NCBI GenBank assembly: GCA_040752025.1
Contig: JBFMFR010000055.1
Location: 1 to 46,734, forward strand
Source of the DNA: JBFMFR01 sp040752025
GTDB lineage: Bacteria; Chloroflexota; Anaerolineae; Anaerolineales; UBA4823
Reading direction: 5' to 3'
Length of the DNA: 46,734 nucleotides
Below are positions 30,392 through 39,426 of this stretch, piece after piece. Position 1 is the first letter of the stretch. Every line of letters starts with the position of its first letter. Position numbers and translations under genes: made by a program. Under the pieces are notes generated by a model. The model saw only the letters and a program-made list of their open reading frames with translations, had not been told where the DNA came from and did no database searches.

Positions 30392-32002
30392 ATGCGCTCT
30401 AGAATCTTCGTCATTTCGATGTTCCTCCTGGTCTTGATTATTGTACCGTATGGGTATGCGCTGCAGGTGGGCGGGACAGACTTTGCCTTTGGGGGGTTCT
30501 TGATCAATCCCCTGGACGGGAATTCCTATCTTGCTAAAATGTACCAGGGCTGGCTTGGGGAGTGGCGCATGCGATTGCCTTACACGGCTGACCCGGGTGC
30601 AGGAGCTTATTTTTTTACGTTCCACTTATTCTTGGGTCACCTGGCTCGCCTGACTGGCCTGCCGTTGATCCTGGTCTACCACCTGACGCGACTGGTGGGA
30701 ACGGTATTTTTGCTGCTGGCTCTTTACCGTTTTTTGATCGTGCAAGGCGTGCCGTCACCCTGGGGGATTTGGGCCTTTGTCCTGGCTGTATTTGGCTCCG
30801 GTTTGGGCTGGCTGGCGGTTCCTTTTCAAATGTTCACTTCGGATCTTTGGGTAGCTGAAGCCTATCCTTTTTTATCGGCTTACGCCAATGCGCACTTCCC
30901 GCTGAGCCTGGCGCTGTTATTGTTCTTGCTGATGCTGCCCGAGGGTAGAGGGCACATTGGCGATGCCTCCGATTGGACTGCTGTGGTTCTGGCGCTGCTG
31001 CTGGCTTCGATGTCGCCATTTGGCGTGGTTCTGGTCTTGGTGATCCTGGGCGGCCTGATTGCTTGGGAACTCTGGCCGCGGCTCTTCACCCGCCAGTGGA
31101 TCGCTTCTCGGCCCAGGCAGGCGCAAGCCGATGAGCGGGCCAGGCGGGCGGAAGTGGGGCGATTGTCGAAGCTGCTGCGGCGCTTTGTGGCTGTGCTGGT
31201 CGGAGGCGGCCCGTGGTTATTGTATGATTACTGGGTGACGCGAGTCGATCCTGTGTTCGCCAGTTGGAACGCCCAGAATATCACCCCCGCGCCGCCGGCC
31301 TGGGATTTGCTGCTGTCTTTTTCGCCGGCTTTGTTGTTGGCTTTGCCTGGGGCATGGTTTCTCTTGAAAAATCGCCAGATGGCGGGACGTTCCTGGCTGG
31401 TGTGGGTGGTATCCAGCCTGGTGATGCTGGCCCTGCCATTGGGCTTGCAGCGGCGCTTCTTGATGGGTCTGTTTGTGCCGCTGGCCGGCCTGGCCGGGTT
31501 TGGATTGGCGCGAGCGGCGGAATTCCTGGGGCTAAGCCGGGCCAGGTTGTTGGCGAGTGCAGTTTTGATCCTGTCTTTGCCGACCAACCTTTTTGTCTTA
31601 TTGGCCGCTGTTCACGGCGCGCAGACCCACGATCCCTTGCTGTACCTGAGCCGGGATGAGGCCCGGGCGCTGGAATGGATCGCGGCCAATACGCCCCTGG
31701 ATGCCCGGATTTTGGCTGCGCCGGAACTGGCCCTGTTCATCCCGGCGCACACTGGCCGGCGGGTGATTTACGGGCATCCCTTCGAAACGGTCCGTGCGCA
31801 GGTAGAAGAGCAGGCAGTGATTCAGTTCTTTTCCGGGCAAAACCGCCAGCAGGCGATTGACTTCTTGCAAGGGCGAGGCGTCGGCTACATTCTCTACGGC
31901 CGGCGCGAACGCGCCCTGGGTAGTTTGCCGGATTTGGATGGGATCATCACCCCGCTGCAAAACTTCGGGCAACTGCAGATCTACCAGGTGGATGCGCCTT
32001 GA
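30392..32002 (+). CDS. Polytopic membrane protein, GT-C-glycosyltransferase-like (cluster gene A)
   Basis: 536 residues, about ten membrane helices followed by a C-terminal soluble domain of about 120 residues. The first outer loop has NPLDGNSYLAKM and RLPYTADPGAG; acidic residues in such loops are typical of lipid-phosphosugar-using GT-C enzymes, but no family-specific motif is certain. It is homologous along its length to the protein at 34149-35822: both have DGNSY-x-AKM, GSGLGW/GGGLGW, NLQRR/GLQRR and a C-terminal GHPFETV/GHGPESV segment. The start is ATG 30392, after the predicted transcription start. Its stop overlaps the TTG start of the next gene. Glycan synthesis is an inference. Confidence 0.75.
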   Translation: MRSRIFVISMFLLVLIIVPYGYALQVGGTDFAFGGFLINPLDGNSYLAKMYQGWLGEWRMRLPYTADPGAGAYFFTFHLFLGHLARLTGLPLILVYHLTRLVGTVFLLLALYRFLIVQGVPSPWGIWAFVLAVFGSGLGWLAVPFQMFTSDLWVAEAYPFLSAYANAHFPLSLALLLFLLMLPEGRGHIGDASDWTAVVLALLLASMSPFGVVLVLVILGGLIAWELWPRLFTRQWIASRPRQAQADERARRAEVGRLSKLLRRFVAVLVGGGPWLLYDYWVTRVDPVFASWNAQNITPAPPAWDLLLSFSPALLLALPGAWFLLKNRQMAGRSWLVWVVSSLVMLALPLGLQRRFLMGLFVPLAGLAGFGLARAAEFLGLSRARLLASAVLILSLPTNLFVLLAAVHGAQTHDPLLYLSRDEARALEWIAANTPLDARILAAPELALFIPAHTGRRVIYGHPFETVRAQVEEQAVIQFFSGQNRQQAIDFLQGRGVGYILYGRRERALGSLPDLDGIITPLQNFGQLQIYQVDAP

Positions 32003-34152
32003 ACGGAAAGGCAGGCGCCAACGGGTGGATGCATCTCAAGCGGCTGTGGCCACTGGTCCTGCCTGTGGCGGTTTTGCTGCCTGCGTTGCTATCCTTCCCG
32101 TATCCATCCAGACAGGCGGCCTTTTCGGATATCACCATTGCCCATTACCCCAATGCGCTTTACTTGCGTCAATCCTTGTGGGATGCGCATAGCCTTCCAC
32201 TGTGGTCGCCGTTGATTTTGAGTGGCGCGCCCTTCTTCGCTAACCCGCTGTCGGGTTTGTGGTACCCCCCCGGATGGCTGGCGCTGCTGCTGCCGCTGCC
32301 CCTGGCCTTCAACCTGGGGGTTTTCCTGCACCTGCTGTGGGGCGGGTTGGGCATGTACCTGCTGATGCGCGGCGAAGGGCGTTCACACCCGGTGGCTTTG
32401 TTCTCTGCCCTGGCTTTTGCGGCTCTACCCAAGCTGTACGCCCATTACGGCGCTGGACACCTGACCCTGCTTTATGCCATCCCCTGGACGCCCTGGCTGC
32501 TGTGGGCTTACCGCCGGCGCAGCCAGGCGCAGCGCCCCCGTTTCGCCGGGTTAGAGGCCGTGATCCTGGCGATGATTTTCCTGGCAGATGTGCGCTGGGC
32601 AGCCTACGCCGGGGGAACCTGGTGGCTGTATGCCCTGGCGCACGGGCAGGCGGACGGCTGGCGAGCCAGGCTGCGCGCCTTGCCTGCCAGCCTGGGACGT
32701 TTGTTGGGACAGACGGCTGTGGCGGGTTTGCTGGCGGCTCCCCTGGGGCTGCCCTTGCTGGAGTTCGCTCGCCTGTCGACGCGCGCAGCTATGACGGCTC
32801 AGGATGTTCTGACATATTCGCTCCCGCCTGGGCGTATGCTGGGCCTGCTCTTCCCTGATTTCGGCGGCTTCCACGAATACATCACTTACGTGGGCGCAGT
32901 GGTTTTCGTGCTGGCGCTGCTGGCTGTCTTGTGGTCGCCGGGCGGTTCGGATGGGCGCTTTTGGGCCGGGCTGGGGTTCCTGGCTCTGCTCTACGCACTC
33001 GGAGAGAACCTCCCCGGGATGACTGCGCTGGCGGGCCTGCCCGGGTTGAACTGGCTGCGCGTGCCTTCCCGCGCTCTGTTCCTGGTGGGCCTGTCGCTGG
33101 CGGCGCTGGCTGGCAGCGCTGTCCAGCGCTTATTGGATGGCATCTCGAATGGGGAACAGCGCAAAGCCAACCTGCTGCTGCTGGGGTTGAACGCCTTTGT
33201 GCTGGCGCTCACGCTGGGCGGCTGGCTGCTGACGAAGCGCCTGGCGTTGGAGTTTACCTGGGGAGCGGGTCTGCTCCTGGCGGGGGCGCTCGTCATCGTT
33301 CTACGCATGGCTCAAAAGCTGCCAACCAACCTGTGGCTGGTGCTCCTGTTCGGCCTGTGCCTGGTGGACTGGATGCTGGTGGACCGTTCGTTGTTTGCAG
33401 GCCGTTCAACTGCGGCGGTTTTTGCAGAAGGACAGGCAACTGCCCAGATGTTGGCAGGGGAGCAGGGATTCTTCCGGGTATATTCTCCCTCGTACAGCCT
33501 GCCGCAGCACACCGCGGCAAATTATGGCCTGCAACTGGCAGATGGCGTGGACCCATTGCAGTTGCAGGCTTACGTGCGTTTTATGCAGCCGGCCAGCGGA
33601 GTGCCGGGAGAGGGCTACAGTGTCACGCTGCCGGCTTTCGCAGAGGGCGATCCTGCCAATGATAACGCCGGGTATATACCTGACCCTGCCAGGTTGGGGT
33701 GGCTGAACGTGGGCTACGTGGCAGCAGCCTTCAACCTGCCCGTGGCTGGCCTGGAGCTGGTCTCCCGGCAGGGCGAGACGCGCCTGTACCGCAACCAACA
33801 GGCGCGCCCGCGCGCCTGGGTTCAGCCTACCCAGGACTTGGCTCCTGGGCCTGTGCAGACGGTCGATGCGCTTGACTGGCAGGCAAATCGGATCGAGGTC
33901 GAAGCGCAAGGCCCTGGCCTGCTGGTGCTGTCCGAGGTTTTCTACCCGGGGTGGCAGGTTTGGGTGGATGGCGCGCCGTCGCCGGTTGAGCCGGTAGGAA
34001 AGCTGCTGCGCGGCGTTTGGCTGCCAGCAGGCCAACACCAGGTGCTGTTCCGGCTGCGCCCGGCCAGTTTGTGCTGGGGGTTGTTGGCCTGCGCCAGCGC
34101 TTTGATCTTGCTGGTGGCCGATTGGTTTTTACGTGCGAGGCAGTTGCGATGA
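31999..34152 (+). CDS. YfhO-like polytopic membrane protein (cluster gene B)
   Basis: 717 residues, about 12 membrane helices plus an outer C-terminal beta domain. The N-terminal loop FSDITIAHYPNALYLRQSLW, PLWSPLILSGAPFFANPLSG and the C-terminal EVFYPGWQVWVDG with GVWLPAGQHQVLFRLRP are typical of the YfhO family, GT-C-fold proteins linked to glycosylation of lipoteichoic acid in Firmicutes. TTG at 31999 has AGGTGG (31986-31991) 7 bases upstream and overlaps the previous stop; ATG 32029 is the alternative. It is paralogous to the protein at 35839-38214. The next gene starts within its stop codon (ATGA). Confidence 0.82.
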   Translation: MNGKAGANGWMHLKRLWPLVLPVAVLLPALLSFPYPSRQAAFSDITIAHYPNALYLRQSLWDAHSLPLWSPLILSGAPFFANPLSGLWYPPGWLALLLPLPLAFNLGVFLHLLWGGLGMYLLMRGEGRSHPVALFSALAFAALPKLYAHYGAGHLTLLYAIPWTPWLLWAYRRRSQAQRPRFAGLEAVILAMIFLADVRWAAYAGGTWWLYALAHGQADGWRARLRALPASLGRLLGQTAVAGLLAAPLGLPLLEFARLSTRAAMTAQDVLTYSLPPGRMLGLLFPDFGGFHEYITYVGAVVFVLALLAVLWSPGGSDGRFWAGLGFLALLYALGENLPGMTALAGLPGLNWLRVPSRALFLVGLSLAALAGSAVQRLLDGISNGEQRKANLLLLGLNAFVLALTLGGWLLTKRLALEFTWGAGLLLAGALVIVLRMAQKLPTNLWLVLLFGLCLVDWMLVDRSLFAGRSTAAVFAEGQATAQMLAGEQGFFRVYSPSYSLPQHTAANYGLQLADGVDPLQLQAYVRFMQPASGVPGEGYSVTLPAFAEGDPANDNAGYIPDPARLGWLNVGYVAAAFNLPVAGLELVSRQGETRLYRNQQARPRAWVQPTQDLAPGPVQTVDALDWQANRIEVEAQGPGLLVLSEVFYPGWQVWVDGAPSPVEPVGKLLRGVWLPAGQHQVLFRLRPASLCWGLLACASALILLVADWFLRARQLR

Positions 34153-35822
34153 ACAAAGCACTGACCAATGGATCTCCAGCTGCAGGCGTGACCTATGCCG
34201 AGCGTCGTTGGGTGTGGGTCTTTGCCGCCCTGGTGATGGCGCTCACCAGCCTGCCTTATGTGCTGGGATATGCGTTCGAAAACCAGCAGTCCGTCTTCAG
34301 CGGCTTTATCTTCGCCGTGGAGGACGGGAATTCTTATATCGCCAAGATGTTGAGTGGGGCTTACGGCGCCTGGCTCTTTCGCACCCCTTACACGGCATAT
34401 CCCCAAAAGGGGGTGCTGATGTTCCTGCCTTACCTGCTGCTGGGCAAGCTGGTATCCCCGCCGGGGATGCACGTGCAGCTCGTTGCCCTGTACCACTGGT
34501 TCCGTATTGGCGCGGGTTTCCTGGCGGTCCTGGCTACCTACGATTTCCTGACATATTTCATCCAGAGCGTGCCGCTGCGCCGCTTTGGCCTGGCTCTGGC
34601 GACCCTGGGCGGCGGGTTGGGCTGGATCTTGGTTTTGGGAGGGCGAGACTCTTGGCTGGGCTCGCTGCCGCTAGAGTTTTATTCGCCGGAGACTTTCGGT
34701 TTCCTGGGCCTGTACGGCTTCGCGCACCTTGCGCTGGCGCGTGCTCTGCTGCTTTGGGCTTTATTGGCTTACCTGCGCGCTTTGGACGCGCCGGATCAGG
34801 GCTTGGCGAAACCAGCCTTGAAGATCACTGCGCTGTGGCTTTTGGCTGGCCTGGCGCAGCCTCTGGTGACCCTGGTAATCGGCGGGGTGATCGGCCTATA
34901 CCTGGCTGGAATGGTTGCCTGGCAGATGTGGATGAGCCGGCAGGGCACCTTGCCCGGCTGGGCACGCTGGCGAAGGGCAATGCTCCTGGCGATCTGGGCT
35001 GGCATCTTGCCGGTCGTGCTGGTGTTTTACAATCTATGGGCCATGCGCAGCGATCCCTTCCTGCAATTGTGGACCAATCAGAATCTAATCCTTTCACCGC
35101 ACCCGGCGCATTACCTGCTGGCCTATGGGCTGGTGCTGCCCTTTGCCTGGGTGGGTGGGATATCCACCTGGCGCAAGGATGCCTGGCGGGGCGGGTTGCT
35201 GGTGTGCTGGGCGCTGGCGCTACCGCTGTTGGCTTATGTCCCGGTAAATTTACAGCGCCGCCTGCCGGAGGGGGGATGGGTGGCCTGGGTTGTTTTGGCG
35301 ATGATCGCTATGGAGGGCTGGCGCTCGCAAGCCGGTGAGGCAGTCCGCCGCTCACGTTGGGCCGCGTGGCTGTTTTGCCTGGCTTTTCCTTCCACACTAT
35401 TTCTCCTGCTCGGAGGGGTTTTGTCAACCCTGCGCCCCACGACTCCGATCTTCCGCCCATCTGATGAGGTCGCCTGCTTCCTTTACTTGGCTGAGCATGC
35501 TCAGGTGGGAGATGAGGTTCTGTCGGCCTACGAGACCGGCAATGCTCTGCCAGCCTGGGCGCCTGTGCGAGTGGTGATCGGGCATGGACCAGAGAGTGTG
35601 AACCTGGCAGTTTTACGCAGTGACGTCAGCCGTTTTTATTCTCCTGGAACACTGGGCCAGGAGCGGTTGAACCTGATTACACAGCAAAAGGTCCGTTATG
35701 TGTTTTGGGGACCAACTGAGCAAGCCCTGGGCAGTTGGGAACCCACCCAGGCCAGCTACCTGCGTTCGGTCTTCCAGTCTGGGGTCTACACGGTATTCGA
35801 GGTGGCGGCCGAATCTCCATAA
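34149..35822 (+). CDS. Polytopic membrane protein, GT-C-glycosyltransferase-like (cluster gene A')
   Basis: 557 residues, about ten membrane helices and a C-terminal soluble domain. It is a diverged paralogue of cluster gene A: VEDGNSYIAKM, RTPYTAYPQKG, LGGGLGWILVLGG, NLWAMRSDPFLQLW, VNLQRRLPEGG and VVIGHGPESVN have clear counterparts there in the same order. ATG 34149 overlaps the previous stop by 4 bases, so translation is coupled. Together with its neighbours it repeats the A-B order. The substrate is unknown; sugar transfer on the outer face of the membrane is inferred from topology and from the YfhO-like partners. Confidence 0.75.
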   Translation: MNKALTNGSPAAGVTYAERRWVWVFAALVMALTSLPYVLGYAFENQQSVFSGFIFAVEDGNSYIAKMLSGAYGAWLFRTPYTAYPQKGVLMFLPYLLLGKLVSPPGMHVQLVALYHWFRIGAGFLAVLATYDFLTYFIQSVPLRRFGLALATLGGGLGWILVLGGRDSWLGSLPLEFYSPETFGFLGLYGFAHLALARALLLWALLAYLRALDAPDQGLAKPALKITALWLLAGLAQPLVTLVIGGVIGLYLAGMVAWQMWMSRQGTLPGWARWRRAMLLAIWAGILPVVLVFYNLWAMRSDPFLQLWTNQNLILSPHPAHYLLAYGLVLPFAWVGGISTWRKDAWRGGLLVCWALALPLLAYVPVNLQRRLPEGGWVAWVVLAMIAMEGWRSQAGEAVRRSRWAAWLFCLAFPSTLFLLLGGVLSTLRPTTPIFRPSDEVACFLYLAEHAQVGDEVLSAYETGNALPAWAPVRVVIGHGPESVNLAVLRSDVSRFYSPGTLGQERLNLITQQKVRYVFWGPTEQALGSWEPTQASYLRSVFQSGVYTVFEVAAESP

Positions 35823-35838
35823 TCGAGAGAAGCGAGCG

Positions 35839-38214
35839 ATGATGAAGCGCCTGACTCAAACCCTGCAATTGCCTTTTATACCGCTGGCCCTGGTCAGCCT
35901 GGGCTGGTTCGCGCCGCTGCTGGTGATGGGCAAGGCCCTTTTCTGGGGTACGCCTATGCTGCAATTCATCCCCTGGTGGCACTGGGCCTGGGAGACGCTG
36001 CGAGCTGGACATCTGCCTCTATGGAATCCATTGCTGGGCATGGGCGCGCCGCTGTTGGCCAACTACCAGTCGGCCTTGTTCTATCCCCCACACTGGTTGT
36101 ACCTGCTGGCTGAAGTGCTGGGCGGCTTATCGGCCCTGGCGTGGGTGCAGGCGCTGCTGGTGATACTGCACCTGGTGTGGGCGGGGATGGGCATGGAGCG
36201 GCTGGTGCGGCGCATAGGCCTGGGAGGGCTGGCGCAGGCCATCGCTGGTTTGGCTTTCGGTTTGTGCGGTTACATGGTGGCGCGCGCTGGCTTCCTGAGC
36301 ATCAACGCTGCCGCAGCCTGGCTGCCCTGGATCTTGTTGTGCCTGACGCCTCGCCAGGAAGATGGAGAAGATCGCTATCCTCCGCTTTGGGGATTGATCC
36401 TATGCCTGGGGATGCAACTGTTGGCCGGACATGCCCAGACAACCTGGTACACGCTGATCCTGGCGGGGATGTGGTCGGGGTATTGGGGCTGGGAGTCCGC
36501 AGGCGGTGAGGCTGCGCCAACGGGAAGGCGGCGGGCGATCCTGGCAGCCTGGGGGCGCATGGCGCTGGCCTTGGGCCTGGCGGTGGGCCTGGCAGCGGTG
36601 CAGTTGCTGCCCACGGCTGAATACCTGTTGCAATCGCAGCGGTCGTCGGCGGTTGAGTACGAACTGGCCATGACCTATTCCTTCTGGCCCTGGCGGCTGC
36701 TGACATTGCTGACGCCGGATTTGTACGGCACCCCGGTGCGTGGAGACTATTGGGGCTATGCCAACTATTGGGAAGATGCCATCTACATCGGCTTGCTGCC
36801 CTTTTTGCTGGCCCTGGCAGGCTGCATTCGGGCGGGGAAATATCTTGAAAGAGAGGCCGGGAGCCATCCCGAAGGGCTGAAAGCCAGGTTCAGCCGGCTG
36901 CGTTGGTTCTTGCTCTTCGTCTTCGGCCTGGCGCTGCTGCTGGCCCTGGGAAAGAACACCCCGGTCTTCCCCTGGCTGTACCGTCACGTGCCCACATTTA
37001 GCCTGTTCCAGGCGCCGGCGCGCTACATGCTGTGGGCGGAGTTCGCCCTGGCCATGCTGGCTGCCCTGGGAGCGCAGGCCTGGCGCCGTCCGGAGAAGCG
37101 GGCGCTGTACTGGACGCGCCTGGGGACCGCTGGGGCTTTCGCCGTCTCGTTGGGCGCCGGGTTGGCCTGGTATTTGATGGGTGATATCAGCCCCAGTTTC
37201 ATCCGGGCCACGGCCCTGGCGGGTATGTGGGGCATCGGCGCCGGAGTATTGAGCCTGGTGGCGCCGGTAGCGGGCGAGGCGGCTGGTCCGGCGGTGGGCC
37301 GCTGGAGTTGGGGCGTGGCGCTGTTCGTGGCCGCAGACCTGTTCGTGGCCGGCCTGGGGCTGAACCCGGGAGTCGATTTGCAGGCTTACCATTTTTCCCC
37401 CCTGGCCTCTGATGTGCGCAGCCTGTCTGCCGGGCAGCGTGTTTTCATCCCGGCGGAAGACGAGCGCGAGTTGAAGTACGAGCGCTTTTTACGCTTTGAT
37501 TCCTTTGACCCTGGCGAAGATTGGCGCAACCTGCGGGCGGTCATACTGCCGAATTTGAACTTGCTGGATGGACTGCCCTCGGCCAACAATTTCGACCCCC
37601 TGCTGCCGGGGCGCTATGCTACCTGGATGGAGCGGCTGGCCGAAAGCGATGAACCGCTGCGCCAGCGCTTGCTTTCCTGGATGGGTGTGGGCGTCATCCA
37701 ACAGGTTGACGCCGGCGCGCCCTACGGCGTGCGTTTCGCTGCGCTGCAAGGCAGCCAGCGCGCCCGTTGGCTGCCTTGCGCCCGCACAGTTGCAGAGGGT
37801 GAGCAGGCCTGGCAGGCGCTGGCGCAGGCCGAAGATTTGACGACGACGGTGATCCTGGAGGACCGGCAGGCGCAGCCTGGTGAAGAATGCCTGGCCACGC
37901 CGGACGGCGCGGCTTCGAACGAGATCAGCATCGTTTCAGATGAACCTGGAGAGGTGCGCATTGCTGCCCGGCTGGCCGCGCCGGGTTGGCTGGCGCTGGC
38001 GGATGTGTGGTATCCGGGCTGGACGGCGCGCCTGGATGGCAAGAAGGTCCCGCTTTTGCGAGCCAATTACCTCTTCCGGGCAGTCAGAGTGGAGGCCGGT
38101 GAGCACGAGATCGTATTCTCCTACCGGCCGGCCTCGTTCTGGATTGGGCTGAGCTTTAGCCTGGCCACCGTTTTGTTTTTATTCGCCTCTCGACGCTGGA
38201 AAAGGATCGCCTGA
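35839..38214 (+). CDS. YfhO-like polytopic membrane protein (cluster gene B')
   Basis: 791 residues, about 12-13 membrane helices plus a C-terminal outer beta domain. LPLWNPLLGMGAPLLANYQS and ALFYPPHWLYLL match the corresponding loop of cluster gene B; the C-terminal part has DVWYPGWTARLDGKKVPLL and VEAGEHEIVFSYRPASFW, the YfhO hallmark. Further features are EYELAMTYSFWPWRLLTLLT and LFQAPARYMLWAEFALAML, the latter found in many YfhO members. ATG 35839 follows GAGAGAAG; an ATG at 35842 is alternative. The stop overlaps the next ATG (TGATGA). Role in glycan assembly is inferred. Confidence 0.82.
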   Translation: MMKRLTQTLQLPFIPLALVSLGWFAPLLVMGKALFWGTPMLQFIPWWHWAWETLRAGHLPLWNPLLGMGAPLLANYQSALFYPPHWLYLLAEVLGGLSALAWVQALLVILHLVWAGMGMERLVRRIGLGGLAQAIAGLAFGLCGYMVARAGFLSINAAAAWLPWILLCLTPRQEDGEDRYPPLWGLILCLGMQLLAGHAQTTWYTLILAGMWSGYWGWESAGGEAAPTGRRRAILAAWGRMALALGLAVGLAAVQLLPTAEYLLQSQRSSAVEYELAMTYSFWPWRLLTLLTPDLYGTPVRGDYWGYANYWEDAIYIGLLPFLLALAGCIRAGKYLEREAGSHPEGLKARFSRLRWFLLFVFGLALLLALGKNTPVFPWLYRHVPTFSLFQAPARYMLWAEFALAMLAALGAQAWRRPEKRALYWTRLGTAGAFAVSLGAGLAWYLMGDISPSFIRATALAGMWGIGAGVLSLVAPVAGEAAGPAVGRWSWGVALFVAADLFVAGLGLNPGVDLQAYHFSPLASDVRSLSAGQRVFIPAEDERELKYERFLRFDSFDPGEDWRNLRAVILPNLNLLDGLPSANNFDPLLPGRYATWMERLAESDEPLRQRLLSWMGVGVIQQVDAGAPYGVRFAALQGSQRARWLPCARTVAEGEQAWQALAQAEDLTTTVILEDRQAQPGEECLATPDGAASNEISIVSDEPGEVRIAARLAAPGWLALADVWYPGWTARLDGKKVPLLRANYLFRAVRVEAGEHEIVFSYRPASFWIGLSFSLATVLFLFASRRWKRIA

Positions 38215-39341
38215 TGACCAGGTGGCTTGAAAGATACAAAACTCCTGCGCTCTGGATCAACCCGGCCATGTTGACCGGATTGGTATCAACCCTGTTGGTG
38301 CTCGTCGTGATCGCCCTGGCAGGCGGCGACCCTCTGGCGCTGGCGCGCCTCGGCCCGCGTTATGCCGAGGGCGATCCCCAGGGCGAGCCGGGCTACGATG
38401 GGCAGTTCGTTTACTACATGGCGCGCGACCTGCGTCCGGCGCAGGTCGCACCGCACCTGGATGTGCCGGCCTACCGCTACCAGCGCATCCTGCTGCCGCT
38501 GCTGGTGCGCGGGCTGTCGCTTGGAAAACCGGAGATCATCCCGTGGATGCTGGCGCTGTTGGGCATCCTGGCGCAGGGGGCCGGAACCTGGGCGGTGGCG
38601 CAGCTTTTGAAAGATTGGGGTGTCAGCCCGTGGTATGCGCTGGTTTACGGATTGTGGGCCGGCCTGCTGCTGGCGGTGATCGTGGACCTGACCGAGCCGC
38701 TGGCCTACGGGTTGGTTGCCGGGGCTTTCCTGGCGCTGCAGCGCCAGCGCAAGCTGCTGGGCTGGGCTTTGCTGGGGCTGGCTGTATTTGCGAAAGAAGT
38801 CACTGTGTTGTTTGTAGTTGCAGTAGCGCTGGCTTACCTTTCCGAGCGCCAATGGCGCTCCGCGCTGGGCGTAAGTCTGTTGACCGGGATCCCATTTTTC
38901 CTGTTCCAGCTTTGGCTGTGGTCGGTTTTCGGACAGCCAGGCGTCGGTTCCGGCGGCGACATGGCAACGCCTTTCGAATGGATCCCGTTCATGGGGATTT
39001 GGAGGATTGGCGCTTTCAGTGTGCAGTACATGATCGCCATGCTGGTAGTATTTGCTCCCACGATCATGCTCCCCGCCGTTTGGGGTGTGTGGAAATCGCT
39101 GCGCTTCTGGCTGGCGGGCGAGCGAAATATGGTAGTATTAGCCTTATTGCTGAACAGCCTGATTATCCCGTTCGTGCCCTTTTCGACCTTCCGAGAGACA
39201 GGAGGAATGCTGCGCTTTGCTTGTGGCCTGGTGTTGACCATCATCCTGTTTGCTGCACGTTACCGCCAGAGGCGTGTTTTGAACTATTGCTTCTTTTGGA
39301 TGGTACTTAATGTGTTTGTGCTAAAATCGATGATTATCTAG
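38214..39341 (+). CDS. Polytopic membrane protein, GT-C-like (cluster gene C)
   Basis: 375 residues, about ten membrane helices. The first outer loop carries GEPGYDGQFVYYMARDL and AYRYQRILLPLLVRGLSL, a pattern (GYDGQF...Y...R..RILLP) seen in a group of bacterial membrane proteins annotated as possible glycosyltransferases. It does not resemble genes A or B in detail and lacks the C-terminal soluble domain. ATG 38214 overlaps the previous stop by one base. It ends the five-gene cluster; the promoter-like sequence at its 3' end probably serves moxR. Confidence 0.72.
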   Translation: MTRWLERYKTPALWINPAMLTGLVSTLLVLVVIALAGGDPLALARLGPRYAEGDPQGEPGYDGQFVYYMARDLRPAQVAPHLDVPAYRYQRILLPLLVRGLSLGKPEIIPWMLALLGILAQGAGTWAVAQLLKDWGVSPWYALVYGLWAGLLLAVIVDLTEPLAYGLVAGAFLALQRQRKLLGWALLGLAVFAKEVTVLFVVAVALAYLSERQWRSALGVSLLTGIPFFLFQLWLWSVFGQPGVGSGGDMATPFEWIPFMGIWRIGAFSVQYMIAMLVVFAPTIMLPAVWGVWKSLRFWLAGERNMVVLALLLNSLIIPFVPFSTFRETGGMLRFACGLVLTIILFAARYRQRRVLNYCFFWMVLNVFVLKSMII

Positions 39342-39344
39342 AAT
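39316..39344 (+). promoter_or_regulatory. Possible promoter of the moxR operon
   Basis: TTGTGC at 39316-39321, 17-base spacer, TAGAAT at 39339-39344. The -35 box is weak; it lies over the last codons of the upstream gene. Confidence 0.4.
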
Positions 39345-39426
39345 TGAATCCTGTAACCAACGGAACTTCCGAACTTTCGAGCGAAGCCGTTCGGCCCTGT
39401 TCCGCCTTTACATCCTGGAGAAAACT

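Noticed and set aside
34133..35338. 401-codon open frame on the plus strand
   Set aside because: Overlaps cluster gene A' in another frame; A' has coherent membrane helices and a paralogue, this frame does not.
36400..37392. 330-codon open frame on the minus strand
   Set aside because: Antisense to YfhO-like gene B'; Gln/Arg/His-rich without motifs.
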